A stretch of 15,303 nucleotides of DNA from Candidatus Gastranaerophilales bacterium (GCA_910587175.1 CAJULH010000047.1:1-15303); one strand, 5' to 3'. Shown: positions 6,921 through 14,954, counted from the stretch's first letter. The notes: a model not told the origin generated them from the sequence alone. Numbers and translations are program-made.

Positions 6921-6974
6921 AAAATAATATTTAGATGTTTTTTCTTGTTAAAAAATAGCGAAGGAATTTTAAAA

Positions 6975-7154
6975 ATGAGAGTGAACACCATAAATGCCGG
7001 AAATTTAAACAGTGCTTCTTTTGGTAAAGTTGTAAAAATAAATACAGAATCTGCGCTAAATAATGTACATAGTGCTGAAATAGACCCGCAAACAAGAAGT
7101 ATAATTGATATTATAGAAGGTGAAAAATCATCCGTAATTGGCAAAAAGCTTTGA
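6975..7154 (+). CDS. Small unknown protein, probably the first part of a split or frameshifted gene
   Basis: A 59-residue frame (MRVNTINAGNLNSASFGKVV...) with a proper AAGGA ribosome-binding site 9 bases before the ATG at 6975. A TTG at 6945 in the same frame is possible but sits before that site. No known domain was recognised. It ends GKKL-stop at 7154. The next frame starts at TTG 7151, overlapping the stop as TTGA, in the -1 frame. The codons just before the stop read GGC AAA AAG CTT TGA. A -1 slip on AAA AAG would continue straight into the next frame and give a single protein of about 166 residues. The NxxSFGK opening resembles N-termini of hypothetical proteins I associate with Gastranaerophilales (recollection, unchecked). 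Confidence 0.6.
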   Translation: MRVNTINAGNLNSASFGKVVKINTESALNNVHSAEIDPQTRSIIDIIEGEKSSVIGKKL

Positions 7155-7471
7155 AAATTATTGGTGATTTTCTGCGCTGTAAAATAGGTGATTATAATCC
7201 GGAAGATGACGTTATAGCTGAAAAAATATCCGGGGATGTATATATTTTTACAGGAAGAGAAGCTGCCGCTGCGCGTAAAATAATCGATAAAACAAATAAA
7301 AATGAAGCTATGCATACTCAAAGTCAATCACAACTTGTAAAAGATATTGAGCTATCTGAAATAATAGGCAAGGCAAGATATACCGGGGCATATGGTGAAA
7401 TTGATGCTGAATTTAATGATAACGGCGAACTTATTATGGCAAGTTATGAAAATAATATGAACAATTGGTGA
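7151..7471 (+). CDS. Unknown protein, probably the second part of the split gene
   Basis: This frame has 106 residues if translated from TTG at 7151. There is no ribosome-binding site before this TTG, and an in-frame stop at 7121 blocks any start further upstream, so it must be made by translational coupling, by frameshifting, or not at all. The sequence KIIGDFLRCKIGDYNPEDDV is followed by a compact alpha/beta-looking stretch (EKISGDVYIFTGREAAAARKIID), a polar linker (QSQSQ), and a C-terminal part with TGAYGEIDAEFNDNGELIMASYE. No family was recognised. The composition resembles the preceding frame, which fits one ancestral gene. Alternatives are a recent inactivating deletion or a base-calling error in the AAAAA run. 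Confidence 0.55.
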   Translation: MKIIGDFLRCKIGDYNPEDDVIAEKISGDVYIFTGREAAAARKIIDKTNKNEAMHTQSQSQLVKDIELSEIIGKARYTGAYGEIDAEFNDNGELIMASYENNMNNW

Positions 7472-7561
7472 TATACAATAATACAAATTAATTTTTTTGT
7501 TGTAGAATTATTTTGTTCAATGTACAGAAATTATCAATAGACTAATCGGAAATTAACAACA

Positions 7562-9352
7562 ATGAGAAAAAAGAATATCAGAAATATTGCAATTATTGCC
7601 CACGTTGACCACGGTAAGACTACTCTTGTAGATTGCATTTTGCAGCAGACAGGTGTTTTTAAGGAGCATCAGGAGGCTGGGGTCAGGGTTTTAGATAACA
7701 ATGACATTGAAAAAGAACGCGGCATTACAATTCTTTCAAAGAATATATCTGTTAATTACAAAGGTGTGAAAATAAATGTTGTAGATACCCCGGGGCACGC
7801 GGATTTTGGCGGTGAGGTTGAACGTGTATTGGGTATGGTGGATGGCGCCCTTTTAATTGTGGATGCACAGGAAGGACCTATGCCGCAGACAAGGTTTGTG
7901 CTTTCAAAAGCTCTTGAATTAGGCTTAAAAATTATTGTGGTTGTGAATAAAATTGATAAACAGGGTGCAGACCCGAACGGCACAATTGACAAAGTGTTTG
8001 ATCTTTTCACAGAATTAACGGATAATGAAGAACTTATTGATTTTCCGATAATATATGCAAGTTCTCTTCAAAAGTTTGCAAAGAAGGAATTGACTGATGA
8101 AAATAAAGACATAATTCCTTTGTTGGATTGTATTTTGGAAAATATTAAACCTCCTATGGGTGATGATGAAGCAACCCTTCAGTTTCAGGCAACAACCCTT
8201 GATTACAATGATTATGTAGGGCGTATTGCAATCGGTCGTATTATAAACGGCAGAATGAATTCAGGTGAAAATGTTACGCTCATTAAAACAGACGGTTCAT
8301 TTGAAAAAGGTAAAATCGTAAAACTCTTTGAATTTAAAGACCTTGGGCGTGTTGAAACGCAAACTGCAGAATCCGGTGACATTGTGGGTGTTGCAGGTTT
8401 TTCTGATATTCAAATCGGTGAAACACTGTCTTCTGTTGTAAATCCTGCTGCTTTGCCTTTAATCCATGTGGATGAGCCTACACTGCAGATGAATTTCAGT
8501 GTAAATAATTCCCCTTTTGCAGGACAGGAAGGGAAATTTGTAACAAGCCGCCAAATTAGAAAACGTTTATATTATGAACTTGAAAAGAATGTATCTTTAA
8601 GGGTTGAAGATACAGATTCCACAGATGTTTTCAGAGTTTCAGGACGCGGCGAGCTTCACCTTGGCATCTTAATTGAAACCATGAGACGCGAGGGGTACGA
8701 ATTTCAGGTTTCAAAACCTGAGGTTATCTTTAAAAAAGATGCAAGCGGTGAAACCTTAGAGCCATATGAAAATTTGATTGTGGATGTACCTGAAGAATTT
8801 ACAGGCTCTGTTATTGAAAAGCTTTCCCAAAGAAAAGCCCAGATGCAGAATATGGAATCAGGACCAAAAAGAAATAATATTGATTTTATAATTCCCGCAC
8901 GCGGTCTTATAGGTTTCAGGTCTGAATTTATAAGGATGACAAAGGGTGAAGGTATTATGTATCATACGTTTGAGAAATATGGTCCTTATGCAGGCGAAAT
9001 AAGCCGCCCGAGAAACGGTTCCTTAATTGCATTTGAGGAAGGCGAAGCTATTCCGTATGCGCTTCATCAGTTTGAAGACAGAGGTGTATTTTTCGTTACT
9101 CCAAAAACAAAAGTATATAAAGGTATGATAATTGGCGAATGCAACAGACCTCAGGATATTGCAGTAAATATTTGTAAGACTAAAAAGCTTACAAATATGA
9201 GAAGTGCAACAGCTGATGTTATGGTGACTTTGCAATCTCCAAGGCTTATGTCTCTTGAGGATTGTCTTGAATATATTGCAGAAGATGAACTTGTCGAAGT
9301 TACTCCTGAAAACGTAAGAATCAGAAAAGCAAATCTTACAAAGATAAAATAA
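7562..9352 (+). CDS. typA: Ribosome-associated translational GTPase TypA/BipA
   Basis: TypA/BipA is an EF-G-like GTPase that binds the 70S ribosome and helps 50S assembly and growth under stress or cold. The 596 residues match the family length (about 600-610). The G motifs are AHVDHGKT (13-20), ERGITI (52-57), DTPGHADFGGEVERV (75-89) and NKID (129-132). The HADFGGEVERVL sequence is diagnostic of TypA as against EF-G or LepA. Later family marks include the domain II stretch DYVGRIAIGRI, the GRGELHLGILIETMRREGYE segment and the C-terminal RSEFIRMTKGEG and EAIPYALHQFEDRG segments. The ATG at 7562 gives the normal N-terminus; only a weak GGAAA lies 10 to 15 bases upstream. It stands alone, 90 bases after the split frame and 94 before the next gene. 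Confidence 0.97.
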   Translation: MRKKNIRNIAIIAHVDHGKTTLVDCILQQTGVFKEHQEAGVRVLDNNDIEKERGITILSKNISVNYKGVKINVVDTPGHADFGGEVERVLGMVDGALLIVDAQEGPMPQTRFVLSKALELGLKIIVVVNKIDKQGADPNGTIDKVFDLFTELTDNEELIDFPIIYASSLQKFAKKELTDENKDIIPLLDCILENIKPPMGDDEATLQFQATTLDYNDYVGRIAIGRIINGRMNSGENVTLIKTDGSFEKGKIVKLFEFKDLGRVETQTAESGDIVGVAGFSDIQIGETLSSVVNPAALPLIHVDEPTLQMNFSVNNSPFAGQEGKFVTSRQIRKRLYYELEKNVSLRVEDTDSTDVFRVSGRGELHLGILIETMRREGYEFQVSKPEVIFKKDASGETLEPYENLIVDVPEEFTGSVIEKLSQRKAQMQNMESGPKRNNIDFIIPARGLIGFRSEFIRMTKGEGIMYHTFEKYGPYAGEISRPRNGSLIAFEEGEAIPYALHQFEDRGVFFVTPKTKVYKGMIIGECNRPQDIAVNICKTKKLTNMRSATADVMVTLQSPRLMSLEDCLEYIAEDELVEVTPENVRIRKANLTKIK

Positions 9353-9446
9353 TTTACACTTCTTTACATGAATTATTGTCATGGGCAATTTATTTTCATT
9401 TTACGTGTTTTTAAAGATATACATGTAAAAAGGGCATAATTATAAT

Positions 9447-12386
9447 ATGAAAGTTGACGGTTCATTTCAGGGTATCAATCCTTCAGATAAATCTTCAGTA
9501 AAGAGAAAATCTACCGCAAAACGCATTGTAAAGGCTGCAGTTGTTGCAGGCGTTGTGGTTGGCGGTGTTGCGCTTTATAAAAACAGAAAAACTCCTGCGG
9601 TTCAAAAGATTGCAGATATTTTAAATAATGATATTCTGGCTCCTTTAAAACAAAAAGGAATACCTTTTAAGGAAAAGGTTTCAAATATTGGTAACAATTT
9701 AAAGCAAACAGTAAGTTCTTTTACATCAAAAAAGAACAACTATGCTGATACTTTTGAACCTGCAAGACCGGCATTACCTATGAAACCTGCAGCGCAGGCA
9801 TCATCTGCAGAATCAATGGTTCAGACAGAAGTTTTAGCACCGGCAAAACCTTCGGCACCGGTTTTAGGCTTGCCTGAAAAATCGTCTGCAACACGTGAAA
9901 AAGAAATTAATGAAGCATTAAAAAATGCATTATACGCCCACAATGAAAAATTAAATACAGTTGATATTCCTGTATCAGCAAATCCTGCGGCTGTTCAAAG
10001 AGAAGTATTAGCACTTCCTGCACCAAAAGATGTACTGGCATTGCCGGATAAATCTTCTGCGGCAGGAAATGCTGTGCATATACCGCATGCTGTTAATCAG
10101 CCTGTTGTGCCGGATGTCATAGAATTACCTGATAAGGGAGCACAAGTTGCAGCAGATGCGGCAAATCTTACAGAAAGAAATAATCCTGCAAAAGCATTTT
10201 TAGCAGCAGCCGGTGCCGGCGCATTTATTACCGGCGGTGTTAAGGCTGCAGCAGAATCAGCAAAAGAGCCTGAAGAAACTTTTAAAAATCAAGATGTTTC
10301 ATCCGATCATTCAGTATCTTTAGAAGACCCCGAAGAAGAAAAAGAACCTGTTCAAGAACCAAGCTTTAAAGGCGAAGGAGAAGCATTACAAGAACCAAAA
10401 GACATCAAGAAGAAGGATTCCGGTTCTGTTGCTTCAGATAAAAAAGCTCAGGACAAGGTAAAAAATATTATCCAAAACGGCAAAGAGTTCGAAGGCATTT
10501 TTGTTGACGGTTTAGCATATGATGGTGAAGCAGAACTTTTGACCGGCAGTTTAACTGTTGGTTTTGAATCAGGAAAAGCTGCAGTATTAAAATATAAAGA
10601 CGGTGTTTTGCAAAAATCTGTAATCTTTGAAAATGCATCTGATAAAACCCCAAAGACAATTAAAGAATATAAAAACGGCAGAATTCATCAAAAATTTGAA
10701 GATATCAGTCTTCAAGATGGCAAATATATTGCAAACACTAAAACTAACTACAGAACAAATTCCATGGTTCAAAACATAGAAACAAAAGAAAACGGTATAA
10801 CCAAAGTTAAATATTTTAAAAATAATACAGATGAAGCCGGAAATATAAAAGGTGCGCCGCTTCCTGTTATGAGTACAAGCGTAAAACATTTGCCAAACGG
10901 TACGGAAAAGAGAAAATTCTTCGCCCATGTTGATGGTAAAAGGAGACATGTAAGAACCAGCTTTGCAAGAGTTGACGGCATAAAAGATATTGAACTATAC
11001 GGAAATAATAAAAAACCTGTAGCCACTATAGTACTTAATGAAGACAGGCAAATACAATGGTATATGGCGCCAAAACAGAATGACGGATATTTGTACATAA
11101 AAGATGGCAAACTAAATGATGCAACAACATCTATGCAGGTAAATTTCCCCGAAGTTTTAATGGAATATATTGCTTTTCAGTATACAAAAACAACAGAAGA
11201 TGAATCAGGCGGAACTACAAGCTACTATAAATCAGATGATGATATGACACTTGTTGTGGAAAAATACCCGAACGGATATGTTAAAAAAGTAGAAACTTTT
11301 AATAAAAAAGACGGCGAAGATGTACTGATGACCTCAAAAGCCTATGCAAAACATGAAAAGGTAGAATGGCTATACACTGAAACAAACAGGGGTATAGGCA
11401 AGGGCAAATTGGTGCAGGGAGAAACCACTGTAAATGACAAACCGCTTGAAAAGCTGGATTCCCCTGATAATAAAACCGAAATTTTCAAAAAAAGAAACGG
11501 CGAAATAATTAAAGTTGAAAAAGATGATAAAGGCTTTATAACATCAATCGCAACTTATGCCAATGAAAATGTTGAACATCCTGAATGCATTACAACGTTT
11601 GATCATGGTACTCCTTTACAGGATAAGTTTTATGATGAGGACGGAAAACTTATCTTCAGTTCAAAATACAGCGTAAGCCCTGTTCCAAAAGATCAGATAA
11701 AAACAGATGCTAATGAAGCACCGCGTGTAATGCCGACTAAAGAAAATACACCAAGATTAATCGGATATAGCAGGTTTAATGACACTTACAATGAAAAAAC
11801 CTTCTTTGAAGGCATTTGGAATGATAAATATTATGAACATAAACCTGTTAAGAAAATATTCAGAGATGCAGAGGATGCAAGGTATATAACACTTTCAGAT
11901 CCTTATGCGGAACTTGGAGGTTCATATGCAATCCTTCTTGATCAGGATGATAAGATCCAAAGACTTACGGTTAATACTGCAACATCGTCTGATTTTGAAG
12001 TGTTCTTTGATGAAAATGGTCAGCCCGATATGGATGATATCAAATATCTTTCACATAAGGGCATAATTAAACATGTTTCTCCGTTTAAGAAAAATATTGC
12101 AAGATATCAAATCAAAGATGACGCTGTGATTGAATTTGCAAAAGATGAACAAGGTAAGATTACATCTCTTGCATATTATACTGATGCTACAAAAGATACA
12201 CCGGTTTGGAGAACCTTTATAAAAGACGGCGCTCCTACAATGGATGCTTTATACGATGATGAAGATGGAAGCATGATACATTCTTCAAATTATGATGAAG
12301 ATTTGCAAGATGTTGAAAATCCTTTAGAAGATGTTTATATAAAAAGCCCCAGAAAACCGCTTAAATTTCCTTTTGGAAAACAATAA
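9447..12386 (+). CDS. Large membrane-anchored repeat protein of unknown function
   Basis: This 979-residue protein has a lysine-rich N-terminus and one hydrophobic segment (about 27-44, KRIVKAAVVAGVVVGGVALYKNRK), so it is probably held in the membrane without signal cleavage. A Pro/Ala-rich linker (about 100-235) repeats LPEKSSA (142), LPDKSSA (199) and LPDKGA (227). A second hydrophobic patch (250-265) and an acidic Glu/Pro stretch (273-320) follow. From about 345 to the end the protein has YKDGVL/YKNGRI-like units reminiscent of MORN or YD-type repeats. Two long modules, about 686-747 and 891-951, look like a duplication; both pass through DKGFITS or EQGKITS and end YDEDGKLIFSSKYS or YDDEDGSMIHSSNYD. 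No catalytic motif was recognised. The ATG has AAGGG 12 bases upstream, and TATAAT directly abuts it. I associate such proteins with Gastranaerophilales; that is recollection. Confidence 0.7.
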   Translation: MKVDGSFQGINPSDKSSVKRKSTAKRIVKAAVVAGVVVGGVALYKNRKTPAVQKIADILNNDILAPLKQKGIPFKEKVSNIGNNLKQTVSSFTSKKNNYADTFEPARPALPMKPAAQASSAESMVQTEVLAPAKPSAPVLGLPEKSSATREKEINEALKNALYAHNEKLNTVDIPVSANPAAVQREVLALPAPKDVLALPDKSSAAGNAVHIPHAVNQPVVPDVIELPDKGAQVAADAANLTERNNPAKAFLAAAGAGAFITGGVKAAAESAKEPEETFKNQDVSSDHSVSLEDPEEEKEPVQEPSFKGEGEALQEPKDIKKKDSGSVASDKKAQDKVKNIIQNGKEFEGIFVDGLAYDGEAELLTGSLTVGFESGKAAVLKYKDGVLQKSVIFENASDKTPKTIKEYKNGRIHQKFEDISLQDGKYIANTKTNYRTNSMVQNIETKENGITKVKYFKNNTDEAGNIKGAPLPVMSTSVKHLPNGTEKRKFFAHVDGKRRHVRTSFARVDGIKDIELYGNNKKPVATIVLNEDRQIQWYMAPKQNDGYLYIKDGKLNDATTSMQVNFPEVLMEYIAFQYTKTTEDESGGTTSYYKSDDDMTLVVEKYPNGYVKKVETFNKKDGEDVLMTSKAYAKHEKVEWLYTETNRGIGKGKLVQGETTVNDKPLEKLDSPDNKTEIFKKRNGEIIKVEKDDKGFITSIATYANENVEHPECITTFDHGTPLQDKFYDEDGKLIFSSKYSVSPVPKDQIKTDANEAPRVMPTKENTPRLIGYSRFNDTYNEKTFFEGIWNDKYYEHKPVKKIFRDAEDARYITLSDPYAELGGSYAILLDQDDKIQRLTVNTATSSDFEVFFDENGQPDMDDIKYLSHKGIIKHVSPFKKNIARYQIKDDAVIEFAKDEQGKITSLAYYTDATKDTPVWRTFIKDGAPTMDALYDDEDGSMIHSSNYDEDLQDVENPLEDVYIKSPRKPLKFPFGKQ

Positions 12387-12411
12387 CAATATCTTTTGAC
12401 AAAACTTTTAT

Positions 12412-12446
12412 GATATAATTCCTTTCATTATGGAAGGAATTATATC
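12412..12446. promoter_or_regulatory. Perfect 13-bp inverted repeat covering the rimM -10 box and start codon
   Basis: GATATAATTCCTT (12412-12424) and AAGGAATTATATC (12434-12446) are exact complements; the 9-base centre tcattatgg contains the rimM ATG (12430-12432). The left arm contains an extended -10 element TGATATAAT (12411-12419). A TTGACA at 12396-12401 is only 12 bp from it, too close to be its -35. Transcription from this -10 would begin near 12426, four bases before the ATG, so the repeat is more likely a DNA operator than an mRNA hairpin for that transcript. In read-through mRNA it would hide the start codon in a hairpin. Confidence 0.6.
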
Positions 12447-12939
12447 TGTAGGTAAAATTTTAAATTTTCACGGCATTTTAGGCGTTGCAAAAGTCGGATA
12501 TTCAAATGCTGATGTAATTTCAAATTTAAAAAAAGTTTTAATTAAAAAAGATGGCAAAGAAGAAACTTTTACGGTTGAAAATGTCAAGTTTCATAAAAAT
12601 TTTGCCCTTGTAAAGTTTAAAGAAATTAACTCAATAGATGAACTTTTGCCGTACAAGGGTTTAAATATATATATTGAAAAAAAGGAAGCCCAGGAATCTT
12701 TAGGGGAAGATGAATTTCTTATTCAGGATTTGATAGGTTTGAATGCTTTTGATAACAAGGATGATTTGATAGGTATAATATCAGATGTTAAAACATCATC
12801 CGGCAATGATCTTCTCTGCATAAAACCTGTTGATGAGACAAAAGGTGAAATTCTTATACCTTTTGCAAAAGAGCTTGTACCCATTGTGGATATTAAGAAA
12901 AAAAAGGTTGTAATAAAGCCTATTGAGGGGCTTTTATAA
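12430..12939 (+). CDS. rimM: 16S rRNA processing protein RimM
   Basis: RimM binds ribosomal protein S19 and helps mature the 30S head. The 169 residues fit the family. The N-terminal beta-barrel opens with ISVGKILNFHGILGVAKV (5-22), matching the family's VGKI..thGirGevkV pattern. The linker FLIQDLIGLNAFD (96-108) leads to the C-terminal PRC-barrel with GIISDVKTSSGNDLLCIK and the ILIPFAKELVPIVDIKKKKVVI segment, the usual RimM ending. The ATG at 12430 has no ribosome-binding site upstream and lies inside the palindrome described at 12412-12446. The stop overlaps the trmD start by one base (TAATG), the usual rimM-trmD pairing, although rpsP and ffh are absent from the flank. Confidence 0.93.
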   Translation: MEGIISVGKILNFHGILGVAKVGYSNADVISNLKKVLIKKDGKEETFTVENVKFHKNFALVKFKEINSIDELLPYKGLNIYIEKKEAQESLGEDEFLIQDLIGLNAFDNKDDLIGIISDVKTSSGNDLLCIKPVDETKGEILIPFAKELVPIVDIKKKKVVIKPIEGLL

Positions 12940-13616
12940 TGCAATATGATGTAATGACGCTTTTTCCGGATATCATAAAGGACTATTGCTCTTATTCCAT
13001 TATGAAAAGAGGGATAGAAAAAGGAATAATTTCCGTTAACACCATAAACCCGCGGGATTTTACCCATGATAAGCACAGAAGGGTGGATGATTCGCCATAT
13101 GGAGGTTCATCCGGCATGGTATTAATGGCACCGCCTGTATTTGAAGCGTATGAGAGTATTAAAAGGTGTGAAAACTCTGAATTTATAATGCTTACACCGC
13201 AGGGAGAACCTTACAACCAGAAAATAAGTATTGAACTTTCCAAAAAAGAACAAATTATTCTTCTTTGCGGGAGGTATGAAGGTTTTGATGAGAGGATAAG
13301 ACTTGGTTTAAAGCCAAGAGAAATTTCTTTGGGAGATTATATTCTGACAGGCGGGGAACTTGGGGCATTGTGCATTATGGACAGTGTTTCAAGGCATCTT
13401 GAAGGGTTCTTAAACAAAGAAGATTCCTCTGTAAATGATAGTTTTTCGGCTGGTCTTAACGGCATGCTTGAACATCCGCAGTATACAAGACCGAGGGAAT
13501 ACAGGGGCATGAAAGTGCCGGATGTCCTTCTTGACGGGAACCATGCCGAAATTGAAAAATTCAGGCATGATGAAAGCATTTTGAGAACAAGAATACGCCG
13601 TCCGGACTTGATATAG
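12939..13616 (+). CDS. trmD: tRNA (guanine-N1-)-methyltransferase TrmD
   Basis: TrmD methylates G37 next to the anticodon of several tRNAs using S-adenosylmethionine, preventing +1 frameshifts. The 225 residues are near the family length (about 240). The trefoil-knot SAM site is present as LLCGRYEGFDERI (108-120) and EISLGDYILTGGE (128-140). The flexible-lid and tRNA-binding part includes the HPQYTRPREYRGMKVPDVLLDGNH stretch, beginning at residue 179. The N-terminal YDVMTLFPDII and VDDSPYGG are typical. Small departures from the usual text: PYGGSSGMVLMAPP instead of PYGGGPGMV, and ELGALCIMDSVSRHLEGFL instead of ELPAmvmiDavsRliPGvL. It overlaps rimM by one base and has GAGGGG about 9 bases upstream inside rimM. 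The common downstream partner rplS is not here. Confidence 0.95.
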   Translation: MQYDVMTLFPDIIKDYCSYSIMKRGIEKGIISVNTINPRDFTHDKHRRVDDSPYGGSSGMVLMAPPVFEAYESIKRCENSEFIMLTPQGEPYNQKISIELSKKEQIILLCGRYEGFDERIRLGLKPREISLGDYILTGGELGALCIMDSVSRHLEGFLNKEDSSVNDSFSAGLNGMLEHPQYTRPREYRGMKVPDVLLDGNHAEIEKFRHDESILRTRIRRPDLI

Positions 13617-13680
13617 TACCAATTTTAAGAAATCATTACATAATTGACTTTTTGAGAGAATTTTTTTATGCTGAATAGTA

Positions 13681-13971
13681 ATGAACAAACGTTGGTATGA
13701 TGCCGATTCTGTTATATCTAATGCTATAAATTTTATCTTGAATTCAAGCTCTGAAAAGAAAAATTTAATGGCGGATTTTATAATAAAAGAAGCTCAAAAC
13801 CTTGGTGTAGAAATAGAAGAAGGTGTTTTTGACTGTTTTTGGCAAAGAAGACAGGATGAAGATAAAAAGTATTTTGCAGCTCTTGAGTATTTAAAAGCTA
13901 TGGAAAAAGAAGCAGGGCGTGAGTTATCATTTAAAATAATTGCCTTGTTTAAAAATACTACACAAACATAA
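13681..13971 (+). CDS. Conserved-looking hypothetical protein with an N-terminal RWYD motif
   Basis: This 96-residue soluble protein, mostly helical in appearance (MNKRWYDADSVISNAINFIL...), has no signal peptide or membrane segment. Charged helices near 25-42 (KKNLMADFIIKEAQNLG) and 56-78 (RRQDEDKKYFAALEYLKAMEKE) suggest a small helical bundle or partner-binding protein. No known family was recognised. The ATG at 13681 has no ribosome-binding site, and an in-frame stop lies 9 bases upstream. A possible promoter (TTGACT 13644-13649, 17 bp, TATGCT 13667-13672) would start transcription about two bases before the ATG. It lies 64 bases after trmD and 51 before the SpoIID-domain gene, so it could be part of either unit. 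Confidence 0.65.
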   Translation: MNKRWYDADSVISNAINFILNSSSEKKNLMADFIIKEAQNLGVEIEEGVFDCFWQRRQDEDKKYFAALEYLKAMEKEAGRELSFKIIALFKNTTQT

Positions 13972-13987
13972 ATACTGTATTTGTTTG
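13963..13987. repeat. Small imperfect palindrome between the RWYD gene and spoIID-like gene
   Basis: CAAAC-at-AAATAC-T-GTATTT-GTTTG pairs over 6 plus 5 bp with a two-base bulge and overlaps the stop codon of the gene before it. The AATAC/GTATT core is the same as in the two palindromes near the RHH gene, but with a different spacer. No T-run follows. It is short and AT-rich, so chance is quite possible. Confidence 0.3.
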
Positions 13988-14022
13988 ATGACTATAGGGG
14001 CAGGTCTTAATAAAATTTAACT

Positions 14023-14901
14023 ATGAAAAAGTATTGCATCACATTAATAATTATAATTTTTACTATATTGTTTAATATAGCCCCTTGTCATGCCATAAGA
14101 ATCGGGCTGGATGAAAATATCAAACAAACCTATGTGGGTACATCAAAAGCAGGACAGATTTTAGATGGCAGAACAAAGAAGCCTCTATACTATACAAAAG
14201 CACTTGTACCATATGCAATAAAGGCTCATAACGACATAATTGTTATAAAAATTAACGGAAAATACTACAGCCTTGGCACAAATTATGTTGTTATACAAAA
14301 TAAAGAGCCCAAAGGTTTTCTTGCTACAAAGAAAAAATGGTACAGGGGCGATATTATAATTTACAACTACAACAAAAAATTAATTGTTATAAATAATGTT
14401 CCTTTGGAAGAATATTTAATGGGTGTTGTGCCATCCGAGATGCCTTCTGTTTGGAATATTGAGGCACATAAAGCACAGGCTATTGCTGCAAGAAGCTACG
14501 CCATTGCAAACCTTGGTAAAAGAAAATCTATGGGGTATGACCTTAAAGATACACCGTTAGACCAAACATACGGCGGTGCGTCATCCGAGACCAAACAAAC
14601 CACACGTGCCGTGCTTGAAACAAGAGGGATTGTTTTAACACATAACGGTAAAATAATTCCTGCATATTATCATGCAGCGTCAGGAGGCAAGACAGTAGTC
14701 TCAGGAGCCGTTTGGGCAAAGGATTTGCCTTATATTAAATCTGTTCCGGGGTATGATGATGGTATCAGAAAAAACGGACATGGTGTCGGAATGAGCCAGC
14801 ATGGTGCAAACAACCTTGCAAACAAGGGCTACAATGCTTATCAGATTTTAAATTATTTTTATAAAAATATAAGATTCTCTGTAACAAAGAATGAGTATTA
14901 G
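14023..14901 (+). CDS. SpoIID/LytB-domain protein, exported peptidoglycan-active enzyme
   Basis: SpoIID-domain enzymes are lytic transglycosylases that cleave glycan strands, best known from spore engulfment but widespread in non-sporulating bacteria. The 292 residues start with a clear signal peptide (1-24, ending PCHA before IRIGL). The SpoIID core carries VVPSEMPSVW (135-144) with Glu139 at the position of the catalytic Glu of Bacillus SpoIID, EAHKAQAIAARSYA (147-160), DQTYGG (180-185), HAASGGKT (217-224) and GHGVGMSQHGA (252-262). The stretch between PYIKSV and GHGVGMSQ is short (about 12 residues), where the classical proteins usually have a longer insertion. No ribosome-binding site is close to the ATG; TAAAAT at 14011-14016 would place transcription start on the ATG itself. 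No sporulation genes are seen; a role in wall growth or division is inference. Confidence 0.88.
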   Translation: MKKYCITLIIIIFTILFNIAPCHAIRIGLDENIKQTYVGTSKAGQILDGRTKKPLYYTKALVPYAIKAHNDIIVIKINGKYYSLGTNYVVIQNKEPKGFLATKKKWYRGDIIIYNYNKKLIVINNVPLEEYLMGVVPSEMPSVWNIEAHKAQAIAARSYAIANLGKRKSMGYDLKDTPLDQTYGGASSETKQTTRAVLETRGIVLTHNGKIIPAYYHAASGGKTVVSGAVWAKDLPYIKSVPGYDDGIRKNGHGVGMSQHGANNLANKGYNAYQILNYFYKNIRFSVTKNEY

Positions 14902-14954
14902 TTTTTAAGTAAAGAAATGCAAATAATGAATATAAGATATTTTTTTTAACTGTG

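Noticed and set aside
6899..7327. Minus-strand open frame of 142 codons opposite the split gene
   Set aside because: Phe/Ile/Ser-rich low-complexity text typical of the complement of Lys-rich genes; the plus-strand frames have a proper ribosome-binding site and more natural composition.
9023..9388. Minus-strand open frame of 121 codons over the end of typA
   Set aside because: It lies opposite a certain gene; Cys/Phe-rich text without any family likeness.
12396..12419. TTGACA plus TATAAT as a standard promoter for rimM
   Set aside because: The spacer is only 12 bp, too short for a normal sigma-70 promoter; the extended -10 element alone is the more reasonable reading.
13668..13700. Ten-codon frame from ATG 13668 as a leader peptide
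   Set aside because: Weak ribosome-binding site, no regulatory codon run, and the position coincides with a possible -10 box.
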